From: Asterias rubens
Lineage: Eukaryota; Echinodermata; Asteroidea; Forcipulatida; Asteriidae
Length of the DNA: 64,000 bases
Reading direction: 5' to 3'
Assembly: GCF_902459465.1 (NCBI RefSeq)
Contig: NC_047062.1
Coordinates: 6,264,501 to 6,328,500 of the forward strand
Shown here: positions 12,921-27,000 of the stretch, one piece after another
Layout of the letters: each line of letters begins with the position of its first letter
Numbering within the stretch: position 1 is the first letter of the stretch
Made by a program: the position numbers and the translations under genes
Notes under the pieces: model-generated
The model's input: only the letters and a program-made list of their open reading frames with translations
Database searches by the model: none
What the model was told of the DNA's origin: nothing

Positions 12921-13305
12921 GCAGTGGACACTGTTGGTAATTACTCAAAATAATTGTTGGCATAAAACCTTTCTTGGTAACAAGTAATGGGGAGAGATTG
13001 ATAGTATAAATCATTGTGAGAAACGGCTCCCTCTGAAGTGACGTAGTTTTCGAGAAATAGGTAATTTTCCACCTATTTGATTTTGAGACCTCAAGTTTAG
13101 AACTTGAGGTCTCAAAATCATGGCATCTGAAAGAACACAACTTCGTGTGACAAGGGTGTTTTTTCTTTCATTATTATCTTGAAACTTCGATGACCAATAA
13201 TATTGAGCTCAAATTTTCACAGGTTTGTTATTTTATGCATATGTTGAGATACACCAAGTGAGAAAACTGGTCTTTGACAGTTACCAAAGGGTCCACTGCC
13301 TTTAA
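12921..13305 (-). mobile_element. MITE family A copy 2
   Basis: The termini GCAGTGGACACTGTTGGTAA and GGGTCCACTGCCTTTAA are inverse. The centre is the GAGACCTCAAG/CTTGAGGTCTC palindrome. Near full length at about 385 bp. Confidence 0.75.
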
Positions 13306-13892
13306 ACAACACAAGTCCTCATAGTATTTTGTCGGATCTGACAAAGCTGACTTTTGGTAATACTCGGTACTTCCCCACTCCAGCAGGGGGAAAAAAATCC
13401 ACTGGCTTTTCACACTTGTCGAGTGAAATCCAATATACTATTCTTTATCCCAGATGCAATTCTGTAAACAAGTTTTCATTTTGAATGGCACATTTTCAGA
13501 ATAGCAAACATAGATTCGATTGAACATAGAATAAACTTGTTCATTTGATGGGTTGTACATATGTTGCTCTGTAAGGTAGTTTTAAAGAATTAGGTCCTCT
13601 TATTTTGGAATGTTATATCGCAGCTTGTTTTTATGTACAGATCCAAGAAAGCCAAATGTTGTACTATAGTGTAGCTGTATATATACCATTATGAGCACTG
13701 TCTTTAAGTTCAATTGTGATATAATTATAGGAAAGTTTGGACAAATTGTTTTTATGTTCTTTGTAAAGTTTGTATATAAAACATCATGTTTGAATGTTGT
13801 GCACAGAAATTAAAGCAGAAAATACCAGTTAACAGACTATTGTACTTTTCTGTGTTTTATTGCTTTTATTGTTTCCTTCTTCTGTATCAGCC

Positions 13893-14055
13893 GTCTATTT
13901 CACAAAGAGTTAGGACTCGTCTTATCTCGAGTTAGGACGAGTAATTCGTCCTAACTTAGGATTAATCTTAAGGTCTGCATGCTACAGTGCAGGGTGGGGA
14001 CTCGTCCTAAGTCCTAAGATTAGTCTTAAGTTAGGAAGACTTTTGTGAAATCGAC
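13893..14055. mobile_element. Palindromic MITE family B copy 2
   Basis: GTCTATTTCACAAAGAGTTA at the left is inverse to AAGTTAGG..TTTTGTGAAATCGAC at the right. GGACTCGTC/GACGAG words fill the stem. Confidence 0.7.
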
Positions 14056-15068
14056 AGCTGCTTCTTTTGCTTCCATAAAAGTAATGACTTGATTTCATGA
14101 GCGAAATCGTACTGCATAAATCCTATTTACTTGAACTAAAGAATAGACCTCTTGCCTTGACTGCTGTTGTTTAGGTCAAACAATGGATGGGCGCAAGGCT
14201 TGTAGGTGCTGCAAACAACTCTAAGCCATTGATGGGTCTTCATTGACCTCGGTGTGGCAATGTTTGGGTATTGTGAGGTCATATGCAAGGGGTCTTTTGA
14301 ACTTCTGGACAGAGTTTCAACACCTTCAAGCCATTCTATGGTTTAGTTTCTTTCTTTTAAAACAAAGGACAATCATGATTATCTTTTGACTGAATTATGA
14401 ATACTTACACTGGAAGGTGGAACATAAAGAAAAACATAAAAATACTTTGTTAATTGTATTGTTTTTGTTAATTTTGCTCATGCCACTCGATCTTGCCTTG
14501 TTGAGACAACCTGAGATTCATCAACAACACTCTAAGGAAGGGGCATCACAATTTCATTGTGCTGCATACCGCACAATAGCGCCAGCGCTCTGTAAACCCC
14601 ATGATTCTATGGACCATGGACTAAGCAGTGTCATGAAATTGGACCTTGAACTTGAGTCTGACATGTTGGACTACCCAGCCACGACCCTGCTGTATTGCCT
14701 GGTGGCAGTTCCAACGTTTCTTTAGTTATTTCGTTTTGTATCTGCTCATTTGTTTTGACCAGCTGCACAAAGTGATTTCACATAATGTGCTGTTTTTAAC
14801 GGAGAACATCAACAAGGTTCTTTCACTTCAGATCATGATAACCATGTAGGAAACAAGTTTTTTTAATGCTTTGGCCGACTTGTTGTTGTTTTGGTCAGCA
14901 CGGTACCCAGACTGCTTTGAATGGAAATGCGACTAAACACAATCTGGGAGCTGTTTATTCTTACAGTGTCATAATCTCAAAATAGTTTTTTAATAAAGAC
15001 TGCTCTGGACAGCTGACGTATTTTTCCTCATAAAATTTCGATCGTGTGTGTAATTATGATTATTCTAG
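14056..15068. other. Upstream flank of ZFYVE1, no gene seen
   Basis: A short frame at 14417-14725 begins with a hydrophobic stretch, but it has no family resemblance and no supporting splice or codon context. TTCTAG at 15064-15069 looks like the acceptor of a 5' UTR intron whose exon carries the ZFYVE1 start. The true promoter could be anywhere upstream. Confidence 0.45.
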
Positions 15069-15098
15069 ATACCCCGTGTCCATCTGGGGGTTTGTAGC

Positions 15099-18000
15099 AT
15101 GGCTTCTCGGCTGAAAATTAGTGATCAAAATAAAACTTCGGGTTCCAAGCGAGTCTGCCAAGAGCGATTTTCCTGCAGCGGGTCCAAAGCTGAATTTCAT
15201 TGTTTGGATTGTGGGACGAGACAGTGCGTCGAATGTGAGGGACTCCTGCATGCCAGCAACTCCAAGTTCGCGGATCACGACCGAAGCAAAATCCTGCAGG
15301 TCAAGTTTCCTGAAAACGTTCAGCAATGTGGAATGTGGTGCAGTCCTATCAATCCTGCAGAGTTTTCTTGTATTGAGTGCCAGGGTGTTCTATGCGGGGA
15401 ATGTAATAAAAATGTTCATTGGGGGAAACTAACAAAACATCACCGTCGTCCTATTCCAAAAAAATCTACTGACTCGGAAGTCGTGAACACAGAAGAACTG
15501 ACATCAAAAGTATCTCCATCAATTAATGACAAACTTGAGACAGGTCTTATGTTTCACGACACTTTCTCAGAAGACTTATCCAGTACTTCAAAGATATATT
15601 CTTCATCCACGGATGAGGAATTCCAAAGTGCCATCGGTCTAGACTCACTCTCGTCCTTGCCAGTTTTGGAGAAACTTGAAAACCCATCTGATTTTAACAT
15701 TCACATAACCGGGGAACAGTCAAGTAATTATAGACTTTCTTCAATGGATGAACTATCCAGTAACGAGTTCCGCAGTCTTGAGGAAGCACTTGAAAGGTCA
15801 TCAATTAATCGGCAATTAGAGGAGCGTGACCTCATGGATAACCAGGTTGATGGATCCCGAGAACCGGACACCCTGTCGTTCAGCTCTGACCATTTCATCC
15901 CCCAAGAAAGCTCAGTCGACACATCCTTAAATCCAGAATCTATACCCAAACGACCAACGGCAACGCCGCGTCAGAGAGAGAGAATTACGCAAGCCCCAGC
16001 AAAACAAGAATCAAGTCGGCAACCACTTGGAATGCAGCCAGTCTCTCCGAAGCCAGTACAAACTTCCACAGTTAAGGACACCAGCGCCAGTCATGTCCTG
16101 TCAGTTGCCGATCATCCACGGATCGGATCCAACCCAAAGCCAAAGCTGGTCCCAGTCTCGTTATCCAGCTCGGGCAGAGAGAGCAACCTGAATAAGCCGA
16201 TTGCGTCAGTGATGGGAACATCTCAGAATTCAATCAGCTCAAATGAAGGAGACAGCGATCATCAGGTCGACTCACCAAGAGGAGGAAGCTTCAGCAGCAG
16301 GAAGCAAATGAACATTCCAGGAGTCTTGAGGGAAGATGGAGGAGCTGTGAGAAACCAGCTCAAGGTCAAGGAGCCAACCATCAAGTACTCCCCGGGATTC
16401 CTGCTGGTGGATGAAAATGAATTCCTTCAGGTGCTTAAAACATTACATATTAAAAGCACCTTGATCTATATTTGTGTTAGAATGAAATCATATCAATTGA
16501 AAATATTGGATACATTTGAGTGCATTGGCGTAGACTATAGTCACAAGGTGAAATCAGGACTTTTAAAGTTCTAAGTGAGCAAAAAAAAAAAAAAAAGATT
16601 TCACTGTAAATTCTGGTTTTATTTTGTTTGTTCACTTAGAATTTTATTCACCATAATGATCATATTCTGCAACAATACGAGAAGGAAATTCTTTTTTGTT
16701 ATAATATTTATTATATGATAGCCTACTTATTGCATTTTCCTGAAAAATATTTTGATGAATTCATTTGAAGCATTTTTCAGGTTTCTTTGGGAACTGGTTA
16801 AAATTGATTGTTTGTATTGTGAAACAACTGTACACTACTGCATTGGCAATGACTTTGTCACTTCTTTTGGTCCTTTCTTTAATGTGCATTCAATCTTCTG
16901 TTTTTATTTTCTGCTAGGTTGAATCGACTGAGAGGTTTGCTGAGCTTCTGGGATGTCCCTTATCTTCCCTCGTCAAGGTTGTCTCTATCTTTGGCAATAC
17001 AGGAGATGGTAAATCCCACACTCTCAACCACACCTTCTTCGGGGGGCAAGACATCTTCCGCACCTCTCCAGCTCAGGACTCCTGCACCATCGGCATATGG
17101 GCTGCATACGACACGGCAACAAACATTATCGTGACGGACACCGAGGGCCTGCAGGGGATCTCCAACAACGAGAACCAACGAACCCGTCTGCTCCTGAAGG
17201 TCCTGGCAATCTCCGATGTGGTCATCTACCGTACCAGGGCAGACCGACTCCACAGGGACCTGTTTCAGTTTCTTGGCGATGCGTCTAAGGCGTATAGTCG
17301 ACATTTCAATCTAGAGTTGAAGGCGGCATCAGACAGGGGTCATCTCAGTGGGTCCTTGACTAGCCTCGGTCCTGCTGTCATTGTGTTTCAAGAGACAACT
17401 CATACTGTACCTCTAGGAGGTGGTAGGTATTTCTTTAATCATTAAAATAGTAATAAAATAAAGATGGTTCAAACATTTATGTAGCAAGAGTAACTATAAA
17501 TAACTTGTGGGTACAACCATTAAATCTCTTTTGTGGGAGTGTTGGCTCTGAAAAGAGCCCGTTTCATTTCGATGTTTCGAACAGTATATTACTCTGCTCG
17601 TCTTCAGACGTGTAGTGTTCCATGTGCGTTTTCCATTCATTTGACCTCTAATGTTTAGACTTGACTTGTTTATGCACATTGAATGCTTATAATGAGTATA
17701 CAGTGACTTGCAACTTCTTGGTTTTGGGATGCATCTTGTTAATAATTTCAAAAAAACAGTTTGTTTTGCTCTTTCCAAAGATCAACCTTCAACTGGGGAC
17801 AGCCTAACTGTATCACCTGACGCCATCCTGCGGGAGCGTTTTAAGGAATACGGTCATAACATAGACGCATTCAGCTGTGTGCAGTATATAGGGACGCAGT
17901 CTATCTCCCCACCAACAGACTTCAGGGGACTACGCAAAGCTATATTGGCACATGTACGAAACAGCAGTGTCAGGTCACCGCGTCCACCAGCAGTTGTGTA

Positions 18001-21000
18001 CAGTGCCCTCAAGGTAAGAGTATCTACGAGTCGAGTCATATTTTTGTTATGCATATTGCATTTGTCATCTTGCGTGCATTTTAATTTGAGCAGGGGTCAC
18101 TTTTCTTGTTGCTGTTTATTGTTATTTGTATGTTTGGGTAATTTTGGGTAGAACCCCAAAAAATGAATAGAGCTGACCTGGACCACCGGATTAACCGGAT
18201 TAACCGGATCCACCGGATTAACGTGTTGGCGTTCCACCAACTGAGCAATCTAGTCCTAATATTGGCGGTCTTCCTATTTCGCCATTAATCTTTGTTCAGG
18301 GCATCACTTCCCAGGTTGTATACTAAAAGATGCCACAATCAATGAGTGACTTTTGGAACTCTAGGTGGCAGCAGACTTACCAGGTAAATCCATTGTTCTT
18401 GGTTATGTGTGCATGCTCAGAACATCGTAAACAATGATAATTGACTTGGTATATCTGCTGCCCTGTAGCATTCCAAAGTCTCTCATTAACCATTAATAAG
18501 TGTCTACATAAAATGCACTCTTGTTCATGTACTTCTTGATCAGTGTTGTAGCTAGACCAGTTTTAGTGGTGGACAACAAATCAATTTTTGTTGGAAGTCT
18601 ACCCAGAACAAGGGGGATCAAAAAAATTATTTGTGATTGAGTTATTGCCATTATTGCTGAAGTGGGGCAAGGTTTCAAAAATTGTTATGTTATGTGGCCA
18701 TGCAATAATTAGAATCATCTTTCGACTGTGTTCTTTCTCTTTGACATGTGATACTTCTTCATTAGCTTTGTCTCAGATCCATGCACTCTGGACAATATTT
18801 GAAATCTGTGCTGGGCGGCACATTGTATTTTGCTCAGAGTACTGGGCAAACATTGTGAGTCCTGGGCAAGCCCGCCCAGCACCGCCCACCTTGGCTACAA
18901 CACTGTTCTTGATCAGTGCTATAGCTTAGTTGGTTGAATGCCAACACGTTAAACCGGTGGACACTGGTTCTGGTCAGCTCTATTCAACTTTTTATTTGTA
19001 CTATAAAAAAAAAAGTAGGGTAACCATTTTGTTTTTTAAGAGGATCATAATAACTGCTTGTAGTTCTAAAAAGAAAACTTCCAAATATTTCTTACAGGTT
19101 CTGAATGACAAATTCAGCGGTGAGATCGATGCTACAGTCCCCTCCACTTTCCCCGATGAGTATTTCACCTGTTCATCCCGCTGCTTGTCATGTGATGCTC
19201 GCTGTAGCTGCACCATGAACCACACAAAGGACAACCTTATACACTTTGCTGAGGCACGCTGTCGCTATCAACATCAGTATGATAATGAGGTGTTTACATG
19301 TAAGGTAAGAAAGAGTGCAATGTGTGTTGCCTCCCGACATTGTAATCTTGAGGTAGGAGGTTTTTCTTATATTAGGGTAGGGGACCTGCACCATGAACCA
19401 CACAAAGGATAACCTCACACACTTTGCTGAGGCAGGCTGTCGATATCAGCATCAGTATGATAATGAGGTGGTTACATGTAAGGTAAGAAAGAGTGCAATG
19501 TGTATTGCCTCCCGACATTGTAATCTTGAGGTAGGAGGTTTTTCTTATATGAGGGTAGGGAAGCTGCACCATGAACCACACCAAGGATAACCTTACACGC
19601 TTTGCTGAAGCACGCTGTCGATATCAGCATCAGTATGATAATGAGGTGTTTACATGTAAGGTAACAAAGAGGGCAATGTGTGTTGCCTCCCGACATTGTA
19701 ATCTTGAGGTTGGAGGTTTTTCTTTTATGAGGGTAGGGGGGAACCACACCAAGGATAACCTCACACACTTTGCTGAGGCACGCTGTCGCTATCAACATCA
19801 TTATGATAATGAGGTGTTTACATGTAAGGTAAGAAAGAGGGCAGTACGAGTTGCCTCTTGACATGTCGATCGTGTGGTTGTAGGTTTTTCTTATATGAGG
19901 GTAGGGGAGCTGCACCATGAACCACACCAAGGATAACCTCACACACTTTGCTGAGGAACGCTGTCGCTATCAGCATCAGTATGATAATGAGGTGTTTACT
20001 CTACTTGCAAGGTAAGAAAGAGAGCAGTGCGTGTTGCCTCTTGACATATTAATCGTGAGGTTGGAGGTTTTTCTTATATGAGGGTAGCTGGAGCTGCACC
20101 ATGAACCACACCAAGGATAACACGCTTAGCCGAGGCACACTGCCGCTATCGGCATCAGTTTGACAATGAGGTGTTTACATGTAAGGTAAGAAAGAGGGCA
20201 ATGTGTGTTGCCTCCCGCCATATTAATCTTGAGGGTGGAGGTTTTTCTTAAATCAGGGTAGCCGGAACTGCACAATGAGCCCCATCGAGGATAACCTCAC
20301 ACACTTTGCTGAGGCATGCTGTCGATATCAACATCATTATGATAATGAGGTGTTTACATGTAAGGTAAGAAAGAGCGCAGTACGAGTTGCCTCTTGACAT
20401 GTCGATCGTGTGGTTGTAGGTTTTTCTGATATGAGGGTAGGGGAGCTGCACCATGAACCACACCAAGGATAACCTCACACACTTTGCTACGCATGCTGCC
20501 GCTATCAACATCAGTATGATAATGAGGTGTTTACATGTAAGGTAAGAAAGAGGGCAGTGTGTGTTACCTCCCAACATATTAATCGTGAGGTTGTAGATTT
20601 TTCTTATACATGTATGAGGGTGCTTGCTGAAGCACGCTGTCGTTATCTTGTTGCCTCTTGACATGTTGATCGTGAGGTTGTAGGTTTTTTTTATACAATG
20701 AACCCAACTGACTCAATTTGCATTTACCATTTTCGCCGTTTTTGGGAGTCAATTCCTTTGTGTACATTTTGATTTTAAGAATAGCGGACAGGGTAGGTGC
20801 ATGTAAGGTCCGCATTGTGACAGTGGTGAATACAGTTTGTTGGTTCTTTGCTTTAATGGTAACGGTAGCATTCATAGTTTGTATGGAATCATTTTTATTT
20901 GACAGGCTTGTTATGGGCGAGGTGAGGAAGTCTTGGTGGTCCCTAAGACTTCATCTTCAGGGGATACGTCTTGGCTTGGTCTCGTCAAGTATGCTTGGTC

Positions 21001-24000
21001 TGGGTAAGTTGATTATTCCACATCAGGAATCAGGATTCAGCATCTTTCATGTTCTGGCTGTGCACATCTTAAGATGACAGTTGTTATACTTTTGTATAAG
21101 CTTGACAGCCTCCTGTTCAACTTGTAATCATTGTTGTATATGTCAAAGGTTTAAACAAAAATATAGTAATCAAGAAAGTTGGCAAACAGTTGTTTGGTAG
21201 ATGTAACCTACACCATTGTAAGGTTTAAAGGAACGGATTGTTAAATTATACCAGACTTCTTGTTCTCATGTATGCCCTAACCATAGAGCTATATATTGAC
21301 TAGAGTGCTAACACCCTGTTATACACGCACTAAGGTTTTGAAGCCGTGTGGGCGCATCCATGTTTATGTACAAACCAATACAAAAGCTTGAATTTTTGTA
21401 CGGCAACTGTACGGCTATTTGCATGATAGTGCGTTTGTTCTTTTCTATGTGTCATCGAACCAAAAAATGCAGCAAACGTGAACGCACAATCTGCTGATGA
21501 GCGTACAAACCGCGAGCGTCATGTGCGTCATGTTTAATAGGCGCGTATACTTTTTTAGTACGTCAATCAAGTCGAACTTATGGTTTTTGTAGCGCGGACG
21601 TACGTCGTTCTCCTTGGTAAAGGGAACCCTATGGATAAATTTAAAATTTCTATTTGAAAACACGGCACCAAGGCAACAACCAGGACAATCTGTTGCCTCT
21701 GTGAAGTATCAGGTTTGAATATTATGTATATTTATATTTGACTTTGAATTATGAAACAATAATTTTGATTATGACGTTGTGTTGTAGATATGTTTTAGAG
21801 TGTCCAAATTGTGGGATAATCTACCGTAGCAGACAGCATTGGTACGGTAACCTGGACCCTGAACAGACTGCAGTCAGGACAGAGCTTAGACATGTTTGGC
21901 CAGGGGTAAGTAAGGTTGACATAAAAATCGTAGTTTCTTCTGTATTCCTGCCCTGTGGATTTTAGCTATCTGTCACAGTGGGCAACTTCAAGAGGGAACT
22001 GAAGTCACACCTCTACAAGTATTGTTATCCATCATTTTCATGTTGTTTCAGGGGTTTTTTGTGTTGGGGACTTGATTGGTTTTCTGGATAGCTTCAGCTT
22101 GGTATGATTTTGATTGAATCCTTTTTCTCTTACCACATTCAAGGGTTGCACTGTACTTCAAGGTACCCATAATGCAGCAAGACGAGTAGTGGACGGTCTC
22201 TCCTCGGTCATACAGACCGTTGGCTCCGTCAGCGCTCGACCAACTCAGATGGTTACCCAGTGGATGACCGATCAGATTGCACCAGCTTACTGGCGACCCA
22301 ATGCTGAGATTAACGTAAGTCAACACCTTTACTCCTTCTGACCTTTTGAAATCATTGAATAATGCGTGACTTACACTTGCCCATAGATTTGTACACACTC
22401 TTAAAGACACTGGACACTATTGGTAATTGTCAAAAACCTGTCTTCTCACTTGGTGTATTTCAACATGCGCAAAATAACAAACCTGTGAAAATTTGAACTC
22501 AATTGGTTGTCGAAGTTGCGAGAGAATAATGAAGAAAAAAAACATCCTTGTCACACGAAGTTGTGTGCTTTCAGATGCTTGATTTCGAGACCTCAAAAAC
22601 TGATTCTGAGGTCTCGAAATCAAATTCGTGGAAAATTTCTTCTTTCTCGAAAACTACATTACTTCAGAGGGAGCCGTTTCTCACAATGTTTTATACTATC
22701 AACAGCTCCCCATTACTCGTTACCAAGTGAGGTTTTATGCTAAGAATTATTTTGAGTGATAACCAATACTTTCAGTGCCTTAAGGCTTTACTCTACCCTT
22801 CGATTAAGATGTACTCAGCCGTACATGATCAGTGAAGCATGTAAATAGTTTTCGATTGTGAAACAAGAGGCTTCACGGTCTACCAGACAGGGGTCACTTA
22901 TTAAATTAAATTGCATGAATTCCATCTTTTAACTAGATGGAATTCACACAATGTAATTTATCAAAAAACTCGGCAATTATATTCATAACTGGAATGAACA
23001 TCCTCAAATTTGTTGCATTATTTGAACATCTTTACACACCACTTTTCCTGTGTAGCTTGACAACCCGTAGTGAGTACAAAGCGGGCTATTAGAGGGTCCT
23101 ATAAGTCTAGGACAAGCCATCCAACTGTGGTTTTATATTTAAACAGTCCCCATTCAATTTAAACTGACAACGTTCGTCAATTCATGGCCTGGTTATTATG
23201 TCCAGTTTTCTCTTCTTGTGATCCCAGCATTGAAGGCTTCTTTTATTTCTCATTAGGAATGTCGAATGTGTTCTCATCCGTTTGATGAGGGTGAGAAGAT
23301 ACATCATTGCCGAGCTTGCGGCGAGGGTTTCTGCGATGACTGCTCCGCTCATCAGATGCCTGTTCCTGAGAGAGGTTGGGGTGATAAGCCTGTTAGGGTG
23401 TGTGAACAGTGCTACATGAAGAAGTGCCAAGGTAAGTGGTGAAGGAAGCCAAAGGATCGTTCAAATGAGGAAGGAGATGAAGTTGAAAATTGAAAGTTCT
23501 GGTGCTATCTGTTTCATCAGTTTGTTACTATGTCTGGGACAACATGTTTTTGAGCAGAGTTAACTAAAGACAATCAGAGTATACTGTTTGAAACTGCAAG
23601 AGACTACACTGGCTCTTCTCAGAGCCAACACTCAACACACATGGTTGTGTCCGCAAGTTTACTACTTATTTAGAGTTTCTTCTTATTTATCCACACCATG
23701 CAAAGCTTCAAACAATACTTAATAGTGATTTAGTTTACTTTGTTGTCCCTGACCCGCGTGGTAATTTTTTTTCCGTTTGTTTGGTATTTTTTTCTTGTGT
23801 TCTTGCTTGCTCCCCTCATACGCTAATTTGTCATTGTTCTAGCTGTCCTGATGTCATCATAATTTCTGTATTTTGCTGTTCAGTCTGTGTTAGGGCTGAT
23901 CCAGTAATTATGTTTGCTTTGTTGTTTCTGTTTTGATGTTATTGTTCTTCATTTTGCATTCAATTGTATTTGTTGTAATTGTTTTGTTGAGGTTGAATGA

Positions 24001-27000
24001 ATTATAATAATACTAATAATAATGTAATGAATAGGGTAGATGGCCTTAGCTTTCGATCCAATCCGGACCTTCTTCAGAGGCATAAGACAAGTACAAACAA
24101 ATACATATCCATTTATAGAAAAAGAGAGGGGGAAAGGGATTAAGGAAAGGATCCAGAAAGAAGCGGGAAAATAACAGCCAATCAAAGTTCCTATTTCAGA
24201 AACAATATTAGGGGCTATGAACCAATAGGAGTGAAGTGGCGAGGACAAAGGATGTTTAGAATGAAAGGAAGGGTTACTGGACCATAAAAGTGGTAAATGT
24301 ATTGTTCGACAACAATGGAGGGAGACATGAAAGGGTAGGATTAGAGAGCAAGTTGCATCATGATGCAACTAACAATGGTCAATTAATAAGAATAGCAAGA
24401 TCAAAGGTATGATGATTTTAAAAATAGGTATGAGGGACCTGTGGAAAAAAAAGGGGGGGGGGTTACTTACATCAGATAGTTACAGTGATGAATTTATAAA
24501 AACAACTTTAAACTAGGTTAATTTATATTTTATGTACAGAATATATACAACATATGAGTTCTTAGGCAGAAGTGAAGTGGAGGGTAATGAGAAGTTATTT
24601 AACACCAGTGTTTATGTTAAGTCCAAAGGGTTTGACTGTCTTGAGTTGGTGAATCCAGTGTGATTCTCTATTCTTGCGGTGTGTGTCATCACCATTGCAA
24701 GCTTCAATCACCAGAAGTTCAACATCAATGACACTATGATTGGGGCTGTTGAAGTGGATAGAGACTGGGTACGGTTTCTTAGTCTTTATGGAAGAGACAT
24801 GATTCGCAAAGCGAAGACTAAGTTTGGTCTTAGTCTCTCCCACATATTGTAGCCCACATCTCTTACATGATATGACATAGACTACATTAGACGTGCTGCA
24901 TTCAGAGTCGGTCTTGATGTTGTATGAAGAGCCAGTGGTATGACTCTTCACCTTAAGTGAGGGCTTAATGTGCAGACACGTTTTGCATTTGGAACGGGTA
25001 CATTTGTGACAGCCCAGTATATCTGTCGGGGGTTGTGTTTGGACTGTACCTGGGGGAAGTTTGGCCCTGACTAGTATGTCACCAAGGTTCTTAGGGCGGC
25101 GGAATGCAACCATGGGAACCTCAGTGATTGCTGAGTGTAACCTGCTGGAGGAGTGAAGTATAGGCATGTTATTATTGAGAATTGAGGGAAGTTTGGGTAG
25201 TTTGGGGTGGAAGGTGGTGACCAAAGCAACTCTATTGGTAGGAGGTTTTTTAGCTCCCGTGTTAGTCAACAGAGTATGACGAGGTACGTTGAGAGCCCTG
25301 TTGATAGCAAGTTGGACCCTACGTTCGCTGTGTCCCCTAGATACAAGGTGTTTCCTTAGCTCTGATGAGCGCCTCTTGTACAGGGTATCTGTGGAACAGA
25401 TACGCCTGATACGTAAGGCCTGACTGTAAGCAATTGCCTTCTTACAGTGACTAGGGTGACAGCTATTGGAGAGAAGGTACTGGTGGGTGTCGGTGGGTTT
25501 ACTGTAAACATCTGTGACAAGGCCATTAGGAGACTTGGTTATTGTCACATCTAGAAAGTTCACACTGGTGAGAGATTGTTCGGTAGTGAACTTTATGGTG
25601 GGGTGAAATGAGTTGATATGGGCAATAAACTCATCCAAGCTGTCTTGGTCACCACACCAGATGGAGAAAATATCATCAATAAATCTCCACCAAACTAGTG
25701 GTCGGTTGGGGGCGGAGGACAGGAGTCTGTCCTCCAACTGAGACATGAATAGGTTAGCATATGAGGGTGCCATTTTGGTACCCATGGCAGTACCCTGTAC
25801 CTGTAGAAAATGCCTGTCAGAAAATGTGAAATTATTCTTCATTAGAATGTGGCTCATGAGTTCCTTAATATGACTCACTGAGGGGCAGGACTGATTACTA
25901 GCATTGAGGGCAGAGACACTCATGCCTTCATGATGGGGTATGTTAGTATACAGTGATGAAACATCAAAAGTAACCAAAATAGCAGAGTCAGGTATTTGGT
26001 GCTTGACCTCATCTAGTTTGTGGAGAAAGTCTTTGGTATCCTTGATGAAGGAAGGAATACGGCAGACTAAGGGTTTGAGGAAGCTATCAACAAACTCAGA
26101 AATGCGCTCTGTGGGGCTACCATTCCCAGATACAATAGGTCTCCCCGGGTTATTGGGCTTGTGTATCTTAGGTAGAAGGTAGAACCTTGCTGTACGGGGG
26201 TCATGTGGGAGGAGATAGTTAAATGTATCTTTCTCAATATCATTGGCATTATAAATCTTAACCAGGGTGTCACTGATATCTTGGGAGAAAGATTCAGTGG
26301 GATCAGAAGCACATTCAATGTAATGATCAGTGTTACTGAGCTGTCTAAGGCCCTCAGCAATGTAGTCATGTGTGTTCATGACTACAACTGCGGACCCCTT
26401 GTCAGCCCGTTTAATCACTATGTCTGGTGATTGGCGGAGTTGTGTAAGGGCGTGACGCTCATCTTGGGGGAGGTTGTTGGGAGTAGGGGTACTGGGGGCC
26501 TTAAGAACCTCGGAGTTAACCGAATTGATGTATGTCTCTAGAGACACATCTCGGTTCTTAGGGGGTACCCAAGTACTCTTTTCCCTGAAGCGGTTGCGGG
26601 GAATAGGTTGGGTCTCCACAGATGACTCGTTATTAATAGTAAATAAACTTGAATTGCAAATATATTGACTGATAGTGTTTTTTCTGCAATGTCAATTTTT
26701 TAAACAAAACCCAGTGCTTTGATGGTTAGTGCCTTAAGCAGTTTTTAGTGTTATAAGTTTCCAAGTAAAATTTGTTTTATATGCCATGCCCATTGCCCAT
26801 ATTAGGCACTTCCTTCCAAAACTCAAAACTTGGTGTATTTACTCATCAAATCGATGATAATGCAAGCTTTCGAATAATGCCTTATTTAGGCCTGTAAAGG
26901 TTTCTCTAATATTCAAATGTGTTATGTACATTAATATCATAGTAGGTATTTTAGTTGTTATTTCTAATGCCAATTTTGTATTTCTGAGAACTAATTGAAA

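Noticed and set aside
14417..14725. Small secreted or membrane protein upstream of ZFYVE1
   Set aside because: A hydrophobic start is seen but no family, splice or repeat-independent support; frames of this length are common in the flanking DNA.
17544..17559. 3' end of a histone gene on the - strand
   Set aside because: No histone coding words occur upstream on that strand, and a second copy in another intron shows it belongs to a dispersed repeat.
19001..20664. Multiple - strand frames repeating LVWFMVQLPYPHIRKT-like peptides
   Set aside because: They are the antisense reading of the exon 4 tandem array; their repetition follows the DNA repeat, not a protein.
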